Shown piece after piece: positions 23,555-33,356 of a DNA stretch of 64,000 bases. This stretch comes from Foetidibacter luteolus (lineage in GTDB: Bacteria > Bacteroidota > Bacteroidia > Chitinophagales > Chitinophagaceae), in assembly GCF_009650435.1 (NCBI RefSeq), contig NZ_VVIP01000059.1, positions 346,450-410,449 of the forward strand. Reading direction: 5' to 3'. How positions within the stretch are numbered: position 1 is the stretch's first letter; each line of letters begins with the position of its first letter. The position numbers were made by a program, and so were the translations under genes. Below the pieces are notes generated by a model. It saw only the letters and a list, made by a program, of their open reading frames with translations, did not search any database and was not told the DNA's origin.

Positions 23555-25183
23555 ATGGATTGCAAAGGATGGATACAGGAAGCCGCTTTGCGTATGCTGC
23601 TGAATAACCTTAACCCGCAGGTGGCAGAACGGCCGGATGATTTAATAGTGTATGGTGGCCGTGGCAAAGCAGCCCGTAACAAACAGGCGCTTAATGATAT
23701 TGTCGCTGCCCTTAAAGTGTTGGAAAATGATGAAACCCTGCTGGTGCAAAGCGGCAAACCGGTGGGAATATTGCAAACACATGCCGATGCGCCGAGGGTA
23801 CTTATCTCTAACTCGCAACTGGTGCCCAAATGGGCTACCTGGCAGCACTTTGATGAACTGGAAAAAAAGGGGTTGATGATGTACGGGCAAATGACTGCCG
23901 GTAGCTGGATTTATATTGGCTCGCAAGGTATTGTACAGGGTACCTATGAAACCTTTGGGGCGGTGGCTGCAAAGCATTTTAATGGCAGCCTGTCGGGCAC
24001 TTTAAGCGTTACTGCCGGCCTTGGTGGCATGGGCGGCGCCCAGCCGCTGGCCATAACTATGAATGATGGTGTGGCCCTTGTAGCGGAAGTGGAAGAATGG
24101 CGCATAGACAAACGCATAGAAACAAAATACCTGGATGAAAAATATACGGATATTGATGAAGCCATCAATGCAGCCCTCCTGTACAGGCAGCAGTCAAAGG
24201 CGGTAAGTATTGGCGTGTTGTGCAATGCTGTGCACCTTTTACAGCGGCTGCTGGAAAGAAATATAACTGTGGATATACTTACAGATCAAACCTCCGCCCA
24301 CGACCCGCTTATTGGCTACATACCGCATACTCTGCCACTTGATCAGGCCAATGAATTGCGCACTTCAGATCCACAGCAATACCTGGAGCACAGTTACAAC
24401 AGCATGAAACTGCACGTTGAACTAATGCTGCAGTTACAAAAAAATGGCGCCATTACTTTTGATTACGGCAACAACATACGTGCAAGGGCGCAGGAGCGTG
24501 GCTTGCAGAATGCTTTTGATTTTCCCGGTTTTGTGCCGGCATACATACGGCCGCTTTTTTGCGAAGGCAAAGGGCCTTTCCGCTGGGTGGCGCTTAGCGG
24601 AGACCCCAACGATATTGCCGTTACAGACGAGCTTATCGGCAACATGTTCCCCAACAATGCAGGCTTGCAGCGCTGGCTCAAGCTGGCTAAAGAACGTATT
24701 GCTTTCCAGGGGTTGCCGGCACGCATCTGCTGGCTGGGCCAGGGCGAAAGGGAGATGGCCGGCCTGGCTTTTAACGAGTTGGTGCGTACCGGCAAGGTAA
24801 AAGCCCCCATTGTTATTGGCCGGGACCACCTGGATACGGGCTCCGTGGCCAGCCCCAACCGCGAAACGGAAGGTATGCTGGATGGCAGCGATGCCGTGGC
24901 CGATTGGCCCCTTCTTAACGCATTGGTGGGTACAGCCGGCGGTGCAAGCTGGGTAAGCCTGCACCATGGCGGCGGGGTAGGCATGGGGTACAGCATTCAT
25001 GCCGGTATGGTAATAGTTGCCGACGGTACCGAGGATGCTGCCCGCCGTTTAAAGCGTGTGCTCCGTAACGATCCCGGCATTGGCGTTATACGGCATGCCG
25101 ATGCGGGCTACGAACTGGCCAAACAAACATCATTACAGCACGGTCTTGATATACAAACACGTATTACACGGCGCAGGTTGTAG
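23555..25183 (+). CDS. hutU: Urocanate hydratase
   Basis: A 542-residue urocanase, converting urocanate to imidazolone propionate with tightly bound NAD. Family blocks are seen throughout: RMLLNNLNPQVAE near the start, YGGRGKAARN, VTAGLGGMGGAQPLA (the NAD-binding glycine loop), DQTSAHDPLIGY (with the conserved Asp/His), ICWLGQGER, and the C-terminal GRDHLDTGSVASPNRET and SLHHGGGVGMGYS. Length is typical. hutI and the last hut step (hutF/hutG or formiminotransferase) are not in the window, so the pathway is split. An R2 copy follows at once. Confidence 0.97.
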   Translation: MDCKGWIQEAALRMLLNNLNPQVAERPDDLIVYGGRGKAARNKQALNDIVAALKVLENDETLLVQSGKPVGILQTHADAPRVLISNSQLVPKWATWQHFDELEKKGLMMYGQMTAGSWIYIGSQGIVQGTYETFGAVAAKHFNGSLSGTLSVTAGLGGMGGAQPLAITMNDGVALVAEVEEWRIDKRIETKYLDEKYTDIDEAINAALLYRQQSKAVSIGVLCNAVHLLQRLLERNITVDILTDQTSAHDPLIGYIPHTLPLDQANELRTSDPQQYLEHSYNSMKLHVELMLQLQKNGAITFDYGNNIRARAQERGLQNAFDFPGFVPAYIRPLFCEGKGPFRWVALSGDPNDIAVTDELIGNMFPNNAGLQRWLKLAKERIAFQGLPARICWLGQGEREMAGLAFNELVRTGKVKAPIVIGRDHLDTGSVASPNRETEGMLDGSDAVADWPLLNALVGTAGGASWVSLHHGGGVGMGYSIHAGMVIVADGTEDAARRLKRVLRNDPGIGVIRHADAGYELAKQTSLQHGLDIQTRITRRRL

Positions 25184-25567
25184 AAAATTATACAGGGCGT
25201 GTCCCTCGTACCTCGGGCCGGGCAGAACTACGTTCGCAACCTTCGTCAAAGCAACGTTTAGTTGCTTTTAACTCGGTTGTGCTATTACTCCGGCACAGCG
25301 CCCCGGCACATGGCTTCACCGGGGTATCCGCTGCAATCCCTCACGCGGTTTACCGGCATCCCTGGGTTTATACTATACATTTTTGGCCAGGGCGCAGCGG
25401 TTGTTGTGTTAGCGCCAGGTTTAGGTTGAAGCTAAGAGTACTCCATAGAGACCTGTAAGGCAAATCGGCTAAACAATCATTAGCGAAAAAATGTTAAACC
25501 ACCCAAATTCGCTATGTTCCTTTAACTTTTTGGCAGCCCGGTTGGCACGGTTTTTAAAACATATATC
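25184..25567. other. Intergenic gap with an R2 variant
   Basis: About 380 bases: R2 with an internal insert at 25195-25348, then 220 bases in which I see no gene or clear promoter. Confidence 0.6.
25195..25348 (+). repeat. R2 repeat with internal insert
   Basis: Left arm GTCCCTCGTACCTCGGGC, then a 60-base insert beginning AGAACTACGTTCGCAACC and ending GCTTTTAACTCGGTTGTGCT in place of TTTCCGCTC. It then resumes with ATTACTCCGGCACAGCG to CAATCCCTCACG. The same insert is in the copy at 53862. Confidence 0.85.
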
Positions 25568-25810
25568 ATGTTAACCAAAAAGATTGATATGAAAGCACAA
25601 TTTATCAAGTTAAACACGCTGGAAGAAACAGAAGATGGCATTGTAACCATTAATGCTCATAACATCTCCTCTATCAAGCGCATAAATTACAACGATGTGG
25701 TTCAGACCATGATATTGATGATTGGCGGTGAAAAGTTTGGCGTAAACGAGTCACCTGAAGATATTGTGGCTTTAATAGAAAAGGATCAGCCTCAGTTCAG
25801 CCATTCATAA
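25568..25810 (+). CDS. Small FlbD-like protein
   Basis: An 80-residue cytoplasmic protein; MKAQFIKL at codon 8 (25589) is an alternative start. The pattern FIKLNTLEE, VTINAHNISSIKRI, MILMIGGEKFGVNESPEDIVALIEK resembles the short FlbD fold (strand, INADNIxxI, strand, GxKxxVxESxxEVxxxI). FlbD was named from flagellar operons, but there are no flagellar genes here and the phylum mostly lacks flagella, so this is only a shape resemblance. Isolated gene, with a terminator about 70 bases after the stop. Function unknown. Confidence 0.65.
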   Translation: MLTKKIDMKAQFIKLNTLEETEDGIVTINAHNISSIKRINYNDVVQTMILMIGGEKFGVNESPEDIVALIEKDQPQFSHS

Positions 25811-25876
25811 TGTTTTACATACTACAGTAAAATACACGAGCTTCATGTTTTAAGATTGAGTTTGACAGTTAAAAAA

Positions 25877-25905
25877 GCGCTGCCGTTTTACTGGCGGCGT
25901 TTTTT
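25877..25905 (+). terminator. Terminator after the FlbD-like gene
   Basis: CGCTGCC (25878-25884) pairs with GGCGGCG (25893-25899, one G-T pair) and is followed by six Ts. Confidence 0.8.
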
Positions 25906-25979
25906 GTGCCCACAACTTTTATAAAATAAAGCTTAAGTCCAACTATCGCATTTCAGGGCTATCTTTCGCAAAAAATAAT

Positions 25980-26270
25980 ATGCCACAGTTTTTGATTTTA
26001 GCTAATGATTATACTGACGGTGAAGCCCTTAACCGCCGGCTGGCTGTACGTGGAGAACACCTGGAAAGGCTGCGCCGGGAAAAAGCAAAAGGTACTTTTA
26101 TAGTAGGGGGTGCCAAATTAAATGCCGAGGGGAAAATGCATGGCTCTATGATTGTGCTGCAGCTTGATGACGAGGCCGCAGTACAGGAATGGATTAGCCA
26201 GGAACCCTATATAACCGGCAAAGTGTGGGAACATGTTGAAATTTTGCCCTTCAGGGTGGCGGAAGTGTAG
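25980..26270 (+). CDS. YciI-family protein
   Basis: A 96-residue YCII-domain protein with a ferredoxin-like fold. FLILANDYTDGEALNRRLAVRGEHLERL holds the conserved His of the family active site. GGAKLNAEGKMHGSMIVLQL and the PYITGKVWEHVEILPFR ending complete the domain (as in E. coli YciI: DPF/PY-x-x-A/G-V). Some members are dehydrochlorinases or peroxidases; here activity is unknown. A near-consensus TATCTTTCG lies about 13 bases before the ATG. Single gene. Confidence 0.88.
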   Translation: MPQFLILANDYTDGEALNRRLAVRGEHLERLRREKAKGTFIVGGAKLNAEGKMHGSMIVLQLDDEAAVQEWISQEPYITGKVWEHVEILPFRVAEV

Positions 26271-26683
26271 ATGGGGCTGCACCATACAATTGCAAAACAA
26301 CCTTTTGATTATTGCTAACGTTGCCGCCTTTAATCACCCGGAATAAGATAATGAGGGATGGCCGCTATTTGCTTGAGGGATTGAAACGGTTACCCCGGTG
26401 AGGCCTTGTGCCGGGGCGCTGTGCCGGAGTAATAGTGGAAAGCCCGGCCCGAGGCACGAGGGACACGCCCTGTATATATTCGTGCTATACCGCTGCACGC
26501 CGTGTACAGCACATCTGGCATGTGGTACCAGTTTCACACTTTACATGGGTTCAAAATGGTTAACTTTGGCGCCCTGCTACAGCCAATTATGACATTTTGG
26601 CTAACGGCAGGGCCGTTGCATAATTTTTGCCAACAGCAAAGATTCCGTAAATCAATCATAATCAACACCCAATATAACATTCT
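26271..26683. other. Intergenic gap with an R2 copy
   Basis: About 410 bases upstream of secA. It holds R2 at 26374-26471. The last 200 bases may hold the secA promoter (CATAATTTTTGCC near 26620 is a one-base-longer version of the -7 consensus). No gene or secM-like leader seen. Confidence 0.55.
26374..26471 (-). repeat. R2 interspersed repeat, short middle
   Basis: Minus-strand copy with left arm CCCTCGTGCCTCGGG and a shortened middle between CTCCGGCACAGCG and CTCACCGGGG. Same orientation class as the copies at 11827 and 16575. Confidence 0.85.
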
Positions 26684-29600
26684 ATGTTAGGATTTTTAAG
26701 TAAACTGTTAGGGGGCAATAAGAGTGAGAAGGATGTAAAACAACTTGAGCCTGTTATTAAACAGGTAAATGAATTTTTCAGCCAGTACCAAAGCTTATCT
26801 AACGATGCCTTGCGCAACAAAACCGCTGAATTTAAACAGCGTATAAAAGCCCACCTTTCTGAAATAGACGCAGATATTGAAAAAAAGAAACAGGAAGCCG
26901 ATGCCCTGCCTGAAGAAGACATACAGGGAAAGGATGTTGTTTACCAGGAAGTGGACGCCCTGAAAAAAGACCGTGATAAAAAGATTGAAGAGATACTGAA
27001 GGAACTGCAGCCCGAAGCTTTTGCCGTGGTTAAGGAAACGGCCCGCAGGTTTAAAGAAAATACGGAAATAACAGCTACGGCTACCGAACTTGACAGGAAC
27101 CTGAGCGTTCAAAAAAATTATATTACCATACAGGGCGAACAGAGCGTATTTAAAAACACCTGGACGGCTGCCGGAGGACAGGTTACCTGGAATATGCTGC
27201 ATTACGATGTGCAGTTAATTGGCGGCAGCGTATTGCACCAAGGCAAAATTGCCGAAATGGCCACCGGTGAAGGTAAAACCCTTGTGTCCACACTGCCCGC
27301 TTACCTGAATGCGCTGGCAGGAGAGGGGGTTCACATTGTAACCGTGAACGATTACCTGGCCCGCCGCGACAGTGAATGGAACGGGCCCATTTTTGAATGG
27401 CTGGGCCTTACCGTGGATTGTATTGACAAACACCAGCCCAACACCCCATCCCGCCGCAATGCCTACCTGGCTGATATTACTTACGGCACCAATAACGAAT
27501 TTGGCTTTGATTACCTGCGTGACAACATGGTGCATAACCCTGATGAAATGGTGCAGCGTAAACACCATTTTGCCATGGTGGATGAGGTGGACAGCGTATT
27601 GATTGACGATGCCAGAACGCCGTTGATAATCTCTGGCCCAATTGGCCGCGATGACAATACCCAGCAGTTCTTTGACCTGAAGCCCCGTATTGAAAAACTG
27701 GTAGAAGCGCAAAAACGTGCTACCAACCAGTTTTTAAACGAAGCCAAAAAGAAAATAGCCGATGGTAATGATGATCCCAAGGATGGTGGCCTGGCCCTCT
27801 TCAGGGCGCACCGTGGCTTGCCCAAAAGCAGCGCTTTGATTAAATTCTTAAGCGAGCCCGGCATGCGGGTGAAACTGCAGAAATCAGAAAACTACTACCT
27901 GGCAGACCAGCAGCGTGAAATGCCCAAGGCGGATGAGGAGCTTTATTTTTACATAGATGAAAAAAATAACTCTGTAGAGCTTACTGATAAAGGCATACAG
28001 TTAATAACAAGAGCAGGGGAAGACCCCAACTTCTTTGTAATACCAGATATAGGTGTTGACCTGGCGGCCATTGACACTGATGCCGCCACCGATGCCAATG
28101 AAAAACTCCATAGAAAAGAAGCCTTGCTGAATGATTATGCAGTAAAGGCAGACCGTATACATACCGTTCAGCAATTACTGAAAGCTTACACGCTTTTTGA
28201 TAAAGACGTAGAGTATGTGGTAATGGAAGATTCTGTAAAAATTGTGGATGAGCAAACCGGCCGTATTTTGGAAGGCCGCCGCTACAGCGATGGCCTGCAC
28301 CAGGCCATTGAAGCAAAGGAGAATGTGAAGATTGAGGCCACCACCCAAACTTACGCTACCATTACTTTGCAGAACTACTTCCGCATGTACCACAAGCTGG
28401 CCGGTATGACAGGTACAGCCGAAACAGAGGCTGCGGAATTCTGGAGCATTTACAAGCTGGATGTGGTTACCATACCCACCAATGTGCAGGCTATAAGAAA
28501 AGATGAGCATGACCTGGTGTATAAAACCAAGAAAGAAAAATACAGCGCCATTGTAGATAAGATTGTGGAACTAAAAGAAGCCGGCCGCCCTGTACTGGTA
28601 GGTACCACTTCTGTGGAAGTGAGTGAACTGCTTAGCCGCATATTGCGCCAGAAACAAATTGTTCATAATGTGCTAAATGCCAAACAGCACGCCAAAGAAG
28701 CGCAGATAGTGGCCGAAGCCGGTTTGAGCGGCGCTGTTACTATTGCCACCAATATGGCAGGCCGTGGTACGGATATTAAACTGGGCCCCGGTGTAAAAGA
28801 AGCGGGTGGCCTGGCCATTATAGGTACAGAGCGCCATGACAGCCGCCGTGTGGACAGGCAGTTACGTGGCCGTGCAGGCCGTCAGGGAGACCCCGGTTCT
28901 TCCCAATTCTATGTATCCCTGGAAGATGACCTGATGCGCATGTTTGGCAGCGACCGTATTGCCAAAGTAATGGACTTTGCGGGCTACAAAGAGGGCGAAG
29001 TGATACAGCACAGCATGATCACCAAATCAATTGAAAGGGCACAGAAAAAAGTGGAAGAAAACAACTTCGGTATACGTAAGCGTTTGCTGGAGTACGATGA
29101 TGTAATGAATAAACAGCGCACCGTTATCTACACCAAGCGTAACCACGCTCTGTTTGGCGAACGCCTGGCGCTTGACCTGGACAACGCTTTTTACGATGTT
29201 GCCGAAGGCCTGGTAAACACTTTTAAAGAAAACCGCGATTACGAAGGTTTTAAGCTGGAAACGATTGTAAACTTTGGACTGGAAACAGGTATTACCAAAG
29301 ATGACTTTGAAAAAGGCCACGACAAAGAACTGGTGGAAAGATTATACCAGGAAGCTTCAGCCAATTACAACAGGCACAAACACAGAATAATGGAAAACGC
29401 GGTGCCTGTATTTAAGAACATACGCCAAACACAGGGCGCCAATATTGAAAATGTGGTAGTGCCGTTTACTGATGGCCGAAAAGGCATTCAGGCCCTGGCC
29501 AATTTGGATAAAACTATCGCTTCCAACGGTGGCGAGCTTACCTCGGCACTGGAGCGTACGCTTACACTTGCGTTTATTGATGATGCCTGGAAAGAGCACC

Positions 29601-30019
29601 TGCGTGCCATGGACGATTTAAAGCAGAGTGTGCAAACTGCCTATTACGAGCAAAAAGACCCGCTGGTAATTTACAAAGGAGAAGCTTATAACCTCTTCAG
29701 GCAAATGGATAGCACGGTAAACAAAGACATTGTAAACTTTTTGTGCCATGCAGATTTACCGGTTGCAGACAATGGCAACGGGCAACCGCAGCAGCAATTA
29801 CGTGAAGGCCGTGAGCAAAAAACCGATATGAGCAGTATGCGCAGCAACAAAGCAGAAGTGGATGCCCGTGGTGAAGACTATGCCGCTAACGAGAATGATT
29901 ACTACGATCCCACACCGGTTAAACAGGAGCCTGTTAAGGTAGGCCCTAAAATTGGCCGCAACGATCCCTGTCCCTGCGGAAGTGGAAAAAAATACAAGAA
30001 CTGCCATGGCAGAGAGTAG
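26684..30019 (+). CDS. secA: Preprotein translocase ATPase SecA
   Basis: A 1111-residue SecA, the motor that drives secreted proteins through SecYEG. Walker A is MATGEGKTLV, the DEAD-like box MVDEVDSVLIDDARTPLIISG, and the second helicase domain shows NMAGRGTDIKLG and RQLRGRAGRQGDPG. The preprotein-binding, helical-wing and scaffold regions follow, with WKEHLRAMDDLKQSV. The C-terminal SEC-C zinc motif CPCGSGKKYKNCH is present. It is longer than the 901 residues of E. coli because of extra segments near residues 40-110 and 320-450, usual in Bacteroidota. Single gene with its own terminator. Confidence 0.98.
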   Translation: MLGFLSKLLGGNKSEKDVKQLEPVIKQVNEFFSQYQSLSNDALRNKTAEFKQRIKAHLSEIDADIEKKKQEADALPEEDIQGKDVVYQEVDALKKDRDKKIEEILKELQPEAFAVVKETARRFKENTEITATATELDRNLSVQKNYITIQGEQSVFKNTWTAAGGQVTWNMLHYDVQLIGGSVLHQGKIAEMATGEGKTLVSTLPAYLNALAGEGVHIVTVNDYLARRDSEWNGPIFEWLGLTVDCIDKHQPNTPSRRNAYLADITYGTNNEFGFDYLRDNMVHNPDEMVQRKHHFAMVDEVDSVLIDDARTPLIISGPIGRDDNTQQFFDLKPRIEKLVEAQKRATNQFLNEAKKKIADGNDDPKDGGLALFRAHRGLPKSSALIKFLSEPGMRVKLQKSENYYLADQQREMPKADEELYFYIDEKNNSVELTDKGIQLITRAGEDPNFFVIPDIGVDLAAIDTDAATDANEKLHRKEALLNDYAVKADRIHTVQQLLKAYTLFDKDVEYVVMEDSVKIVDEQTGRILEGRRYSDGLHQAIEAKENVKIEATTQTYATITLQNYFRMYHKLAGMTGTAETEAAEFWSIYKLDVVTIPTNVQAIRKDEHDLVYKTKKEKYSAIVDKIVELKEAGRPVLVGTTSVEVSELLSRILRQKQIVHNVLNAKQHAKEAQIVAEAGLSGAVTIATNMAGRGTDIKLGPGVKEAGGLAIIGTERHDSRRVDRQLRGRAGRQGDPGSSQFYVSLEDDLMRMFGSDRIAKVMDFAGYKEGEVIQHSMITKSIERAQKKVEENNFGIRKRLLEYDDVMNKQRTVIYTKRNHALFGERLALDLDNAFYDVAEGLVNTFKENRDYEGFKLETIVNFGLETGITKDDFEKGHDKELVERLYQEASANYNRHKHRIMENAVPVFKNIRQTQGANIENVVVPFTDGRKGIQALANLDKTIASNGGELTSALERTLTLAFIDDAWKEHLRAMDDLKQSVQTAYYEQKDPLVIYKGEAYNLFRQMDSTVNKDIVNFLCHADLPVADNGNGQPQQQLREGREQKTDMSSMRSNKAEVDARGEDYAANENDYYDPTPVKQEPVKVGPKIGRNDPCPCGSGKKYKNCHGRE

Positions 30020-30120
30020 TGAATATCGAACAAGGAACAGGGAATGTTGAATGATGAAGTGGAATGCAACCCACTTGCGATTCACGATTCACCACTTGCG
30101 AATTAAATATCTAACAAAAG

Positions 30121-30147
30121 AACCGCCTCTTAAAGGGCGGTTTTTTT
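30121..30147 (+). terminator. Terminator of secA
   Basis: AACCGCC (30121-30127) pairs with GGCGGTT (30136-30142), followed by a run of Ts. Confidence 0.85.
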
Positions 30148-30149
30148 AT

Positions 30150-30240
30150 GAACCCGGCTTTAGGTTTTTCATGGCGTCGTCCCTTGCGTCGCAACAGCGT
30201 GTACTGTATCGCTTTGGGCGGCATGCAGCCCGGGTAGTAT
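30150..30240 (-). repeat. R1 interspersed repeat, GCGACGC type, variant
   Basis: On the minus strand: GCCCAAAGCGATACAGTACA, TTGCGACGCAAGGGACGACG, CCATGAAAAACCTAAAGCC. The core is altered but TTGCGACGCAA and the following CGCCATGAAAAACC keep the R1 order. Confidence 0.65.
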
Positions 30241-30298
30241 AATGGGTTGTTCCGCAATAAACAAAAGCCATTACCTTTATCAGCTAATAAAAAATACC

Positions 30299-30802
30299 AT
30301 GAATAACAGGCGTATAAACAGGCTTAAAAGATTGTTATGGTTGATACCGGTGCTTTGTTGCAGCATGAATATTTATGCGCAGTCAACTTCAAAAAAAATT
30401 GCGCCGTTTAAAATGGAGTTAACCAATAAAACCCTGTTCAGCGCAGGGGATCTTAAAAAGAATGCACCGGCCATGCTGGTATACTTTTCACCCACCTGCG
30501 ACCATTGCCAGGCATTTACCAAACAAATGCTGGAAAAGAATGAAGAGTTTAAAAACGTACAGGTTATTATGGTAACGCACCTGCCTGTTGCGGATATTAA
30601 AAAGTTTGAAGAAGATTTCCATTTAGCCAAATATCCCAATATCAAAACCGGTACGGAAGGCAATGCCTACCTGGTACCCAGGTTTTACGACATACGCACT
30701 TTTCCCTTTGTGGCGCTGTACAACAAAAAAGGCGAGTTACAGGCTACTTACCGCAAAGAGCCTTCTGTTGACGCAATTATAAAAGAGCTGAAGAAAATGT
30801 AA
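30299..30802 (+). CDS. Thioredoxin-fold protein, exported
   Basis: A 167-residue thioredoxin-like protein, start at the ATG giving MNNRRINRLKRLLW. A signal peptide (LLWLIPVLCCSMNIYAQ) directs export. The active-site motif is C-D-H-C in YFSPTCDHCQAFTKQML, followed by a cis-Pro region (RTFPFVALYNKKGEL). The insert between them (PVADIKKFEEDFHLAKYPNI) is of the TlpA/AhpC-TSA type. Likely a periplasmic disulfide reductase or isomerase; partner unknown. Single gene between repeats. Confidence 0.9.
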   Translation: MNNRRINRLKRLLWLIPVLCCSMNIYAQSTSKKIAPFKMELTNKTLFSAGDLKKNAPAMLVYFSPTCDHCQAFTKQMLEKNEEFKNVQVIMVTHLPVADIKKFEEDFHLAKYPNIKTGTEGNAYLVPRFYDIRTFPFVALYNKKGELQATYRKEPSVDAIIKELKKM

Positions 30803-30876
30803 TAAGCTGTGTAATATGGCACAGTTGCAAACATTAAGCTTGAATTAAGGTAGCTCTTAAAAGCTAAAGCATACTG

Positions 30877-30962
30877 CACATTGCCGCATAGCGACTAAAG
30901 CCTACAAGAGTGCGACGCAAGTGAAGCTTCATAGTAGCAATTCTGACGGGCCCATAAAAAAA
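30877..30962 (+). repeat. R1 interspersed repeat, GCGACGC type
   Basis: CTACAAGAGTGCGACGCAAG, GAAGCTTCATAGTAGCAATT, CTGACGGGCCCATAAAAAAA. Clear copy running into the next terminator. Confidence 0.85.
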
Positions 30963-30985
30963 GTCCGTGGCCTATGCCACGAACT
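30954..30985 (-). terminator. Terminator of the S41 protease gene
   Basis: On the minus strand CGTGGC (30981-30976) pairs with GCCACG (30971-30966), then GACTTTTTTTATG. It lies about 70 bases past the protease stop and overlaps the end of an R1 copy. Confidence 0.8.
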
Positions 30986-31052
30986 TTACCAGGTTTGATG
31001 TTTGTGTTTCCCCTTAGCTCCTGATTAACTTTTATCCTTTATATCTGCCGTC

Positions 31053-32516
31053 TTACTTTCTCTCTATAAACATACCGCTGAACTTGTTTTTGCCTAGGTT
31101 TTGCATAACCGGCTTAAACAACTGCTGCGTTTTCATTTGCCTTGCAACCTTATTATCATCTAAAGTGTTCCTTAACCTGAACGAGCCTGTGGTAATATAT
31201 TTTAGCGCATAATAAAGACAGGGTTCTTCTACATCGCCCCAATCTTTGTTAACGCCATCAGGAGAAAGTTTGTCAGGCGCAAAGCCGTCATAGTAATCGG
31301 CGTTGCCTGCGCTGTTAATGGTGCGGAAAGAGATGGGGTAGATGGAGTAATCAAAAATGTCAATACCAAAGAAACCAACGGGCTTGCCATATGTGGTATC
31401 GCCAATCAGCTTAACATCCATATAAGGTTTCAGGTTATTAACCAGCAGTTCACTTGCAGAAGCCGAACCGCTGCCTACAATTACAAATACCCTGCTTAAG
31501 TTAAGATTACCTGCTTTTTCGAAGTTAACCGTGTTGTTGGCTTGCGAAAATGAACCGTTTCCCCAGCCGAATTTGTTCTTGAGTAACGGGAAGTTATTGG
31601 CCTGCAGGCTGTCGTTAAACTGGTAAGTGTACATTTTCTGGCTATTGGCAGAGAGTGGGGCTATAAGATTTGCCAGGGTATCCTGCGTAGCCGTAGCGCC
31701 GCCGGGGTTATACCTCAGGTCAACCACCAGTTCATTAATGCCCGCACTTTGAAAATCTGTAAAAACTTCCGCCAGTTCATTACGCGATGTTTGCCCGAAA
31801 AACTGGTTAAACACAAAATAGCCCACCTTTTTTCCACCTGCTGATATTACACTGTGGTGCAATACTGAATTGGCTGTAAAACTTGTTTTGGACAGGTTGG
31901 CTGTAGCGGTACTGCCGTCAGGTTTGGTAAACTCAAAAGAAGCACTCTCCGTAGTTCCAAAAAACACTTCATTCAAAATGTCTATACTTGGGTCATCGTA
32001 GCCTATGGATGTGCCATTTATTTTGCTGATATACCACCCCCGTTTAATGCCGGCCTGCCCCGCGGTGGATTGATCATACACATAGCTTACAAACCAGTGT
32101 ATGGAGTCTGAATCAACGGGGTCGGCTTCGTCAACGGAGGCAGGTTCTATAAAAAATCCCAGGTCTTTGCTGGCGCCGGTTTGTAAACCGTCAGATCCTT
32201 CTTTGGTGGTAACAAAACTGTACCTGTCAAGCGGTTGCAAAGCACGTATGGCACTCATTACGTTTTGTGCGGTTGACAGTTCATCGTCTCCGGTGTATTG
32301 CCTTGGATTAAACTGTGCGTAAGTGGGCAACAGGCTGTTCCAGAAATACACTTCTTCAGAATAGAGGTAAACAGAATCTCTCAGTAAATCCAGTCTGGAT
32401 GGTGTGTCGGTGCTGTCAACCGGGTCTGTGATGGAAACATCTTCAATTTCTTTTTGGCAGGAGGTAAGGGAGCTTAAAAAAAAAGCGAAGAGAAATACCG
32501 CTGTCAAGTTCTTCAT
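31053..32516 (-). CDS. S41 family peptidase, lipoprotein
   Basis: A 487-residue C-terminal-processing-type protease. The start giving MKNLTAVFLFAF is chosen because it yields a lipoprotein signal with lipobox LTSC (Cys20); codons upstream of it are unlike a signal. Order: N-terminal helical part, PDZ-like region (AGIKRGWYISKINGTSIG), then the S41 domain with ELVVDLRYNPGG, catalytic Ser in VGSGSASASELL and Lys in TYGKPVGF. It is anchored in the envelope and probably digests misfolded or unwanted proteins. Single gene with a good terminator. Confidence 0.93.
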   Translation of the reverse strand: MKNLTAVFLFAFFLSSLTSCQKEIEDVSITDPVDSTDTPSRLDLLRDSVYLYSEEVYFWNSLLPTYAQFNPRQYTGDDELSTAQNVMSAIRALQPLDRYSFVTTKEGSDGLQTGASKDLGFFIEPASVDEADPVDSDSIHWFVSYVYDQSTAGQAGIKRGWYISKINGTSIGYDDPSIDILNEVFFGTTESASFEFTKPDGSTATANLSKTSFTANSVLHHSVISAGGKKVGYFVFNQFFGQTSRNELAEVFTDFQSAGINELVVDLRYNPGGATATQDTLANLIAPLSANSQKMYTYQFNDSLQANNFPLLKNKFGWGNGSFSQANNTVNFEKAGNLNLSRVFVIVGSGSASASELLVNNLKPYMDVKLIGDTTYGKPVGFFGIDIFDYSIYPISFRTINSAGNADYYDGFAPDKLSPDGVNKDWGDVEEPCLYYALKYITTGSFRLRNTLDDNKVARQMKTQQLFKPVMQNLGKNKFSGMFIERK

Positions 32517-32625
32517 ATATGAAACATTTACTTTATTGGTAACGAAAAAGCCATGCAATAATAATATAGATACGACAAAAAACTACTTTTGGTATATCAA
32601 GTAAAAAAAATCCGATACATCAGTC

Positions 32626-33294
32626 ATGAATTTAGCGCCGTATATAGATCACACTGTATTAAAGCCGGTTACATTAACCGCTGATATCAACAAATTATGT
32701 ACCGAAGCGGTTCAGTACGGTTTTGCTGCCGTTTGCGTTCCGCCACCGTTTGTAAAACTGGCGGCCGGTTTGCTAAAAGACAGTAATGTAAAAACAGCTA
32801 CGGTAATAGGCTTTCCGTTCGGGTATTCAGCCATTGAAGCAAAGATTGCCGAAGCTTTGCTGGCAATGGTGGATGGCGCCGGTGAGTTGGATGTAGTAAT
32901 AAACTTAATCGCCTTAAAGAATAACGACTGGCAGTACCTTGCCAACGAAATAAACCATCTTGTGCCTGTTATTAAAAGCAGGGGAAAAGTGGTGAAAATT
33001 ATTGTTGAATCTGGCGTGTTAACCGATGATGAATTAAAAAAATGCTGCGAATTGTATGGTGCAGCCGGTATAGATTACCTGAAAACATCCACCGGCTATG
33101 CGGAAAAAGGTGCTACGCCGGAGGCTGTTAAGCTGATGCGTGAAAACCTGCCACCTCATGTTCAAATTAAAGCTTCCGGCGGCATTAAAACCTATGCGTT
33201 TGCCAAAGAACTGGTAGATGCCGGCGCCACCAGGCTGGGCTGCAGTGCCAGCGTTGCCATTATAGAGGGTACACCCGCCGGTAGCGGATATTAG
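32626..33294 (+). CDS. deoC: Deoxyribose-phosphate aldolase
   Basis: A 222-residue class I aldolase splitting 2-deoxyribose 5-phosphate to glyceraldehyde 3-phosphate and acetaldehyde in nucleoside breakdown. The Schiff-base Lys153 lies in YLKTSTGY, the second Lys182 in IKASGGIKT, and the Asp of the proton relay in ELDVVINL (Asp89). TIM-barrel length is normal. The N-terminus NLAPYIDHTVLKP is standard. No other deo gene is near. Cytoplasmic. Confidence 0.97.
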   Translation: MNLAPYIDHTVLKPVTLTADINKLCTEAVQYGFAAVCVPPPFVKLAAGLLKDSNVKTATVIGFPFGYSAIEAKIAEALLAMVDGAGELDVVINLIALKNNDWQYLANEINHLVPVIKSRGKVVKIIVESGVLTDDELKKCCELYGAAGIDYLKTSTGYAEKGATPEAVKLMRENLPPHVQIKASGGIKTYAFAKELVDAGATRLGCSASVAIIEGTPAGSGY

Positions 33295-33356
33295 CAAATA
33301 CATTACATCCATCTTCCGTTCATCTAAAATATGCGGCAGCCTTAACAAACTATCAC

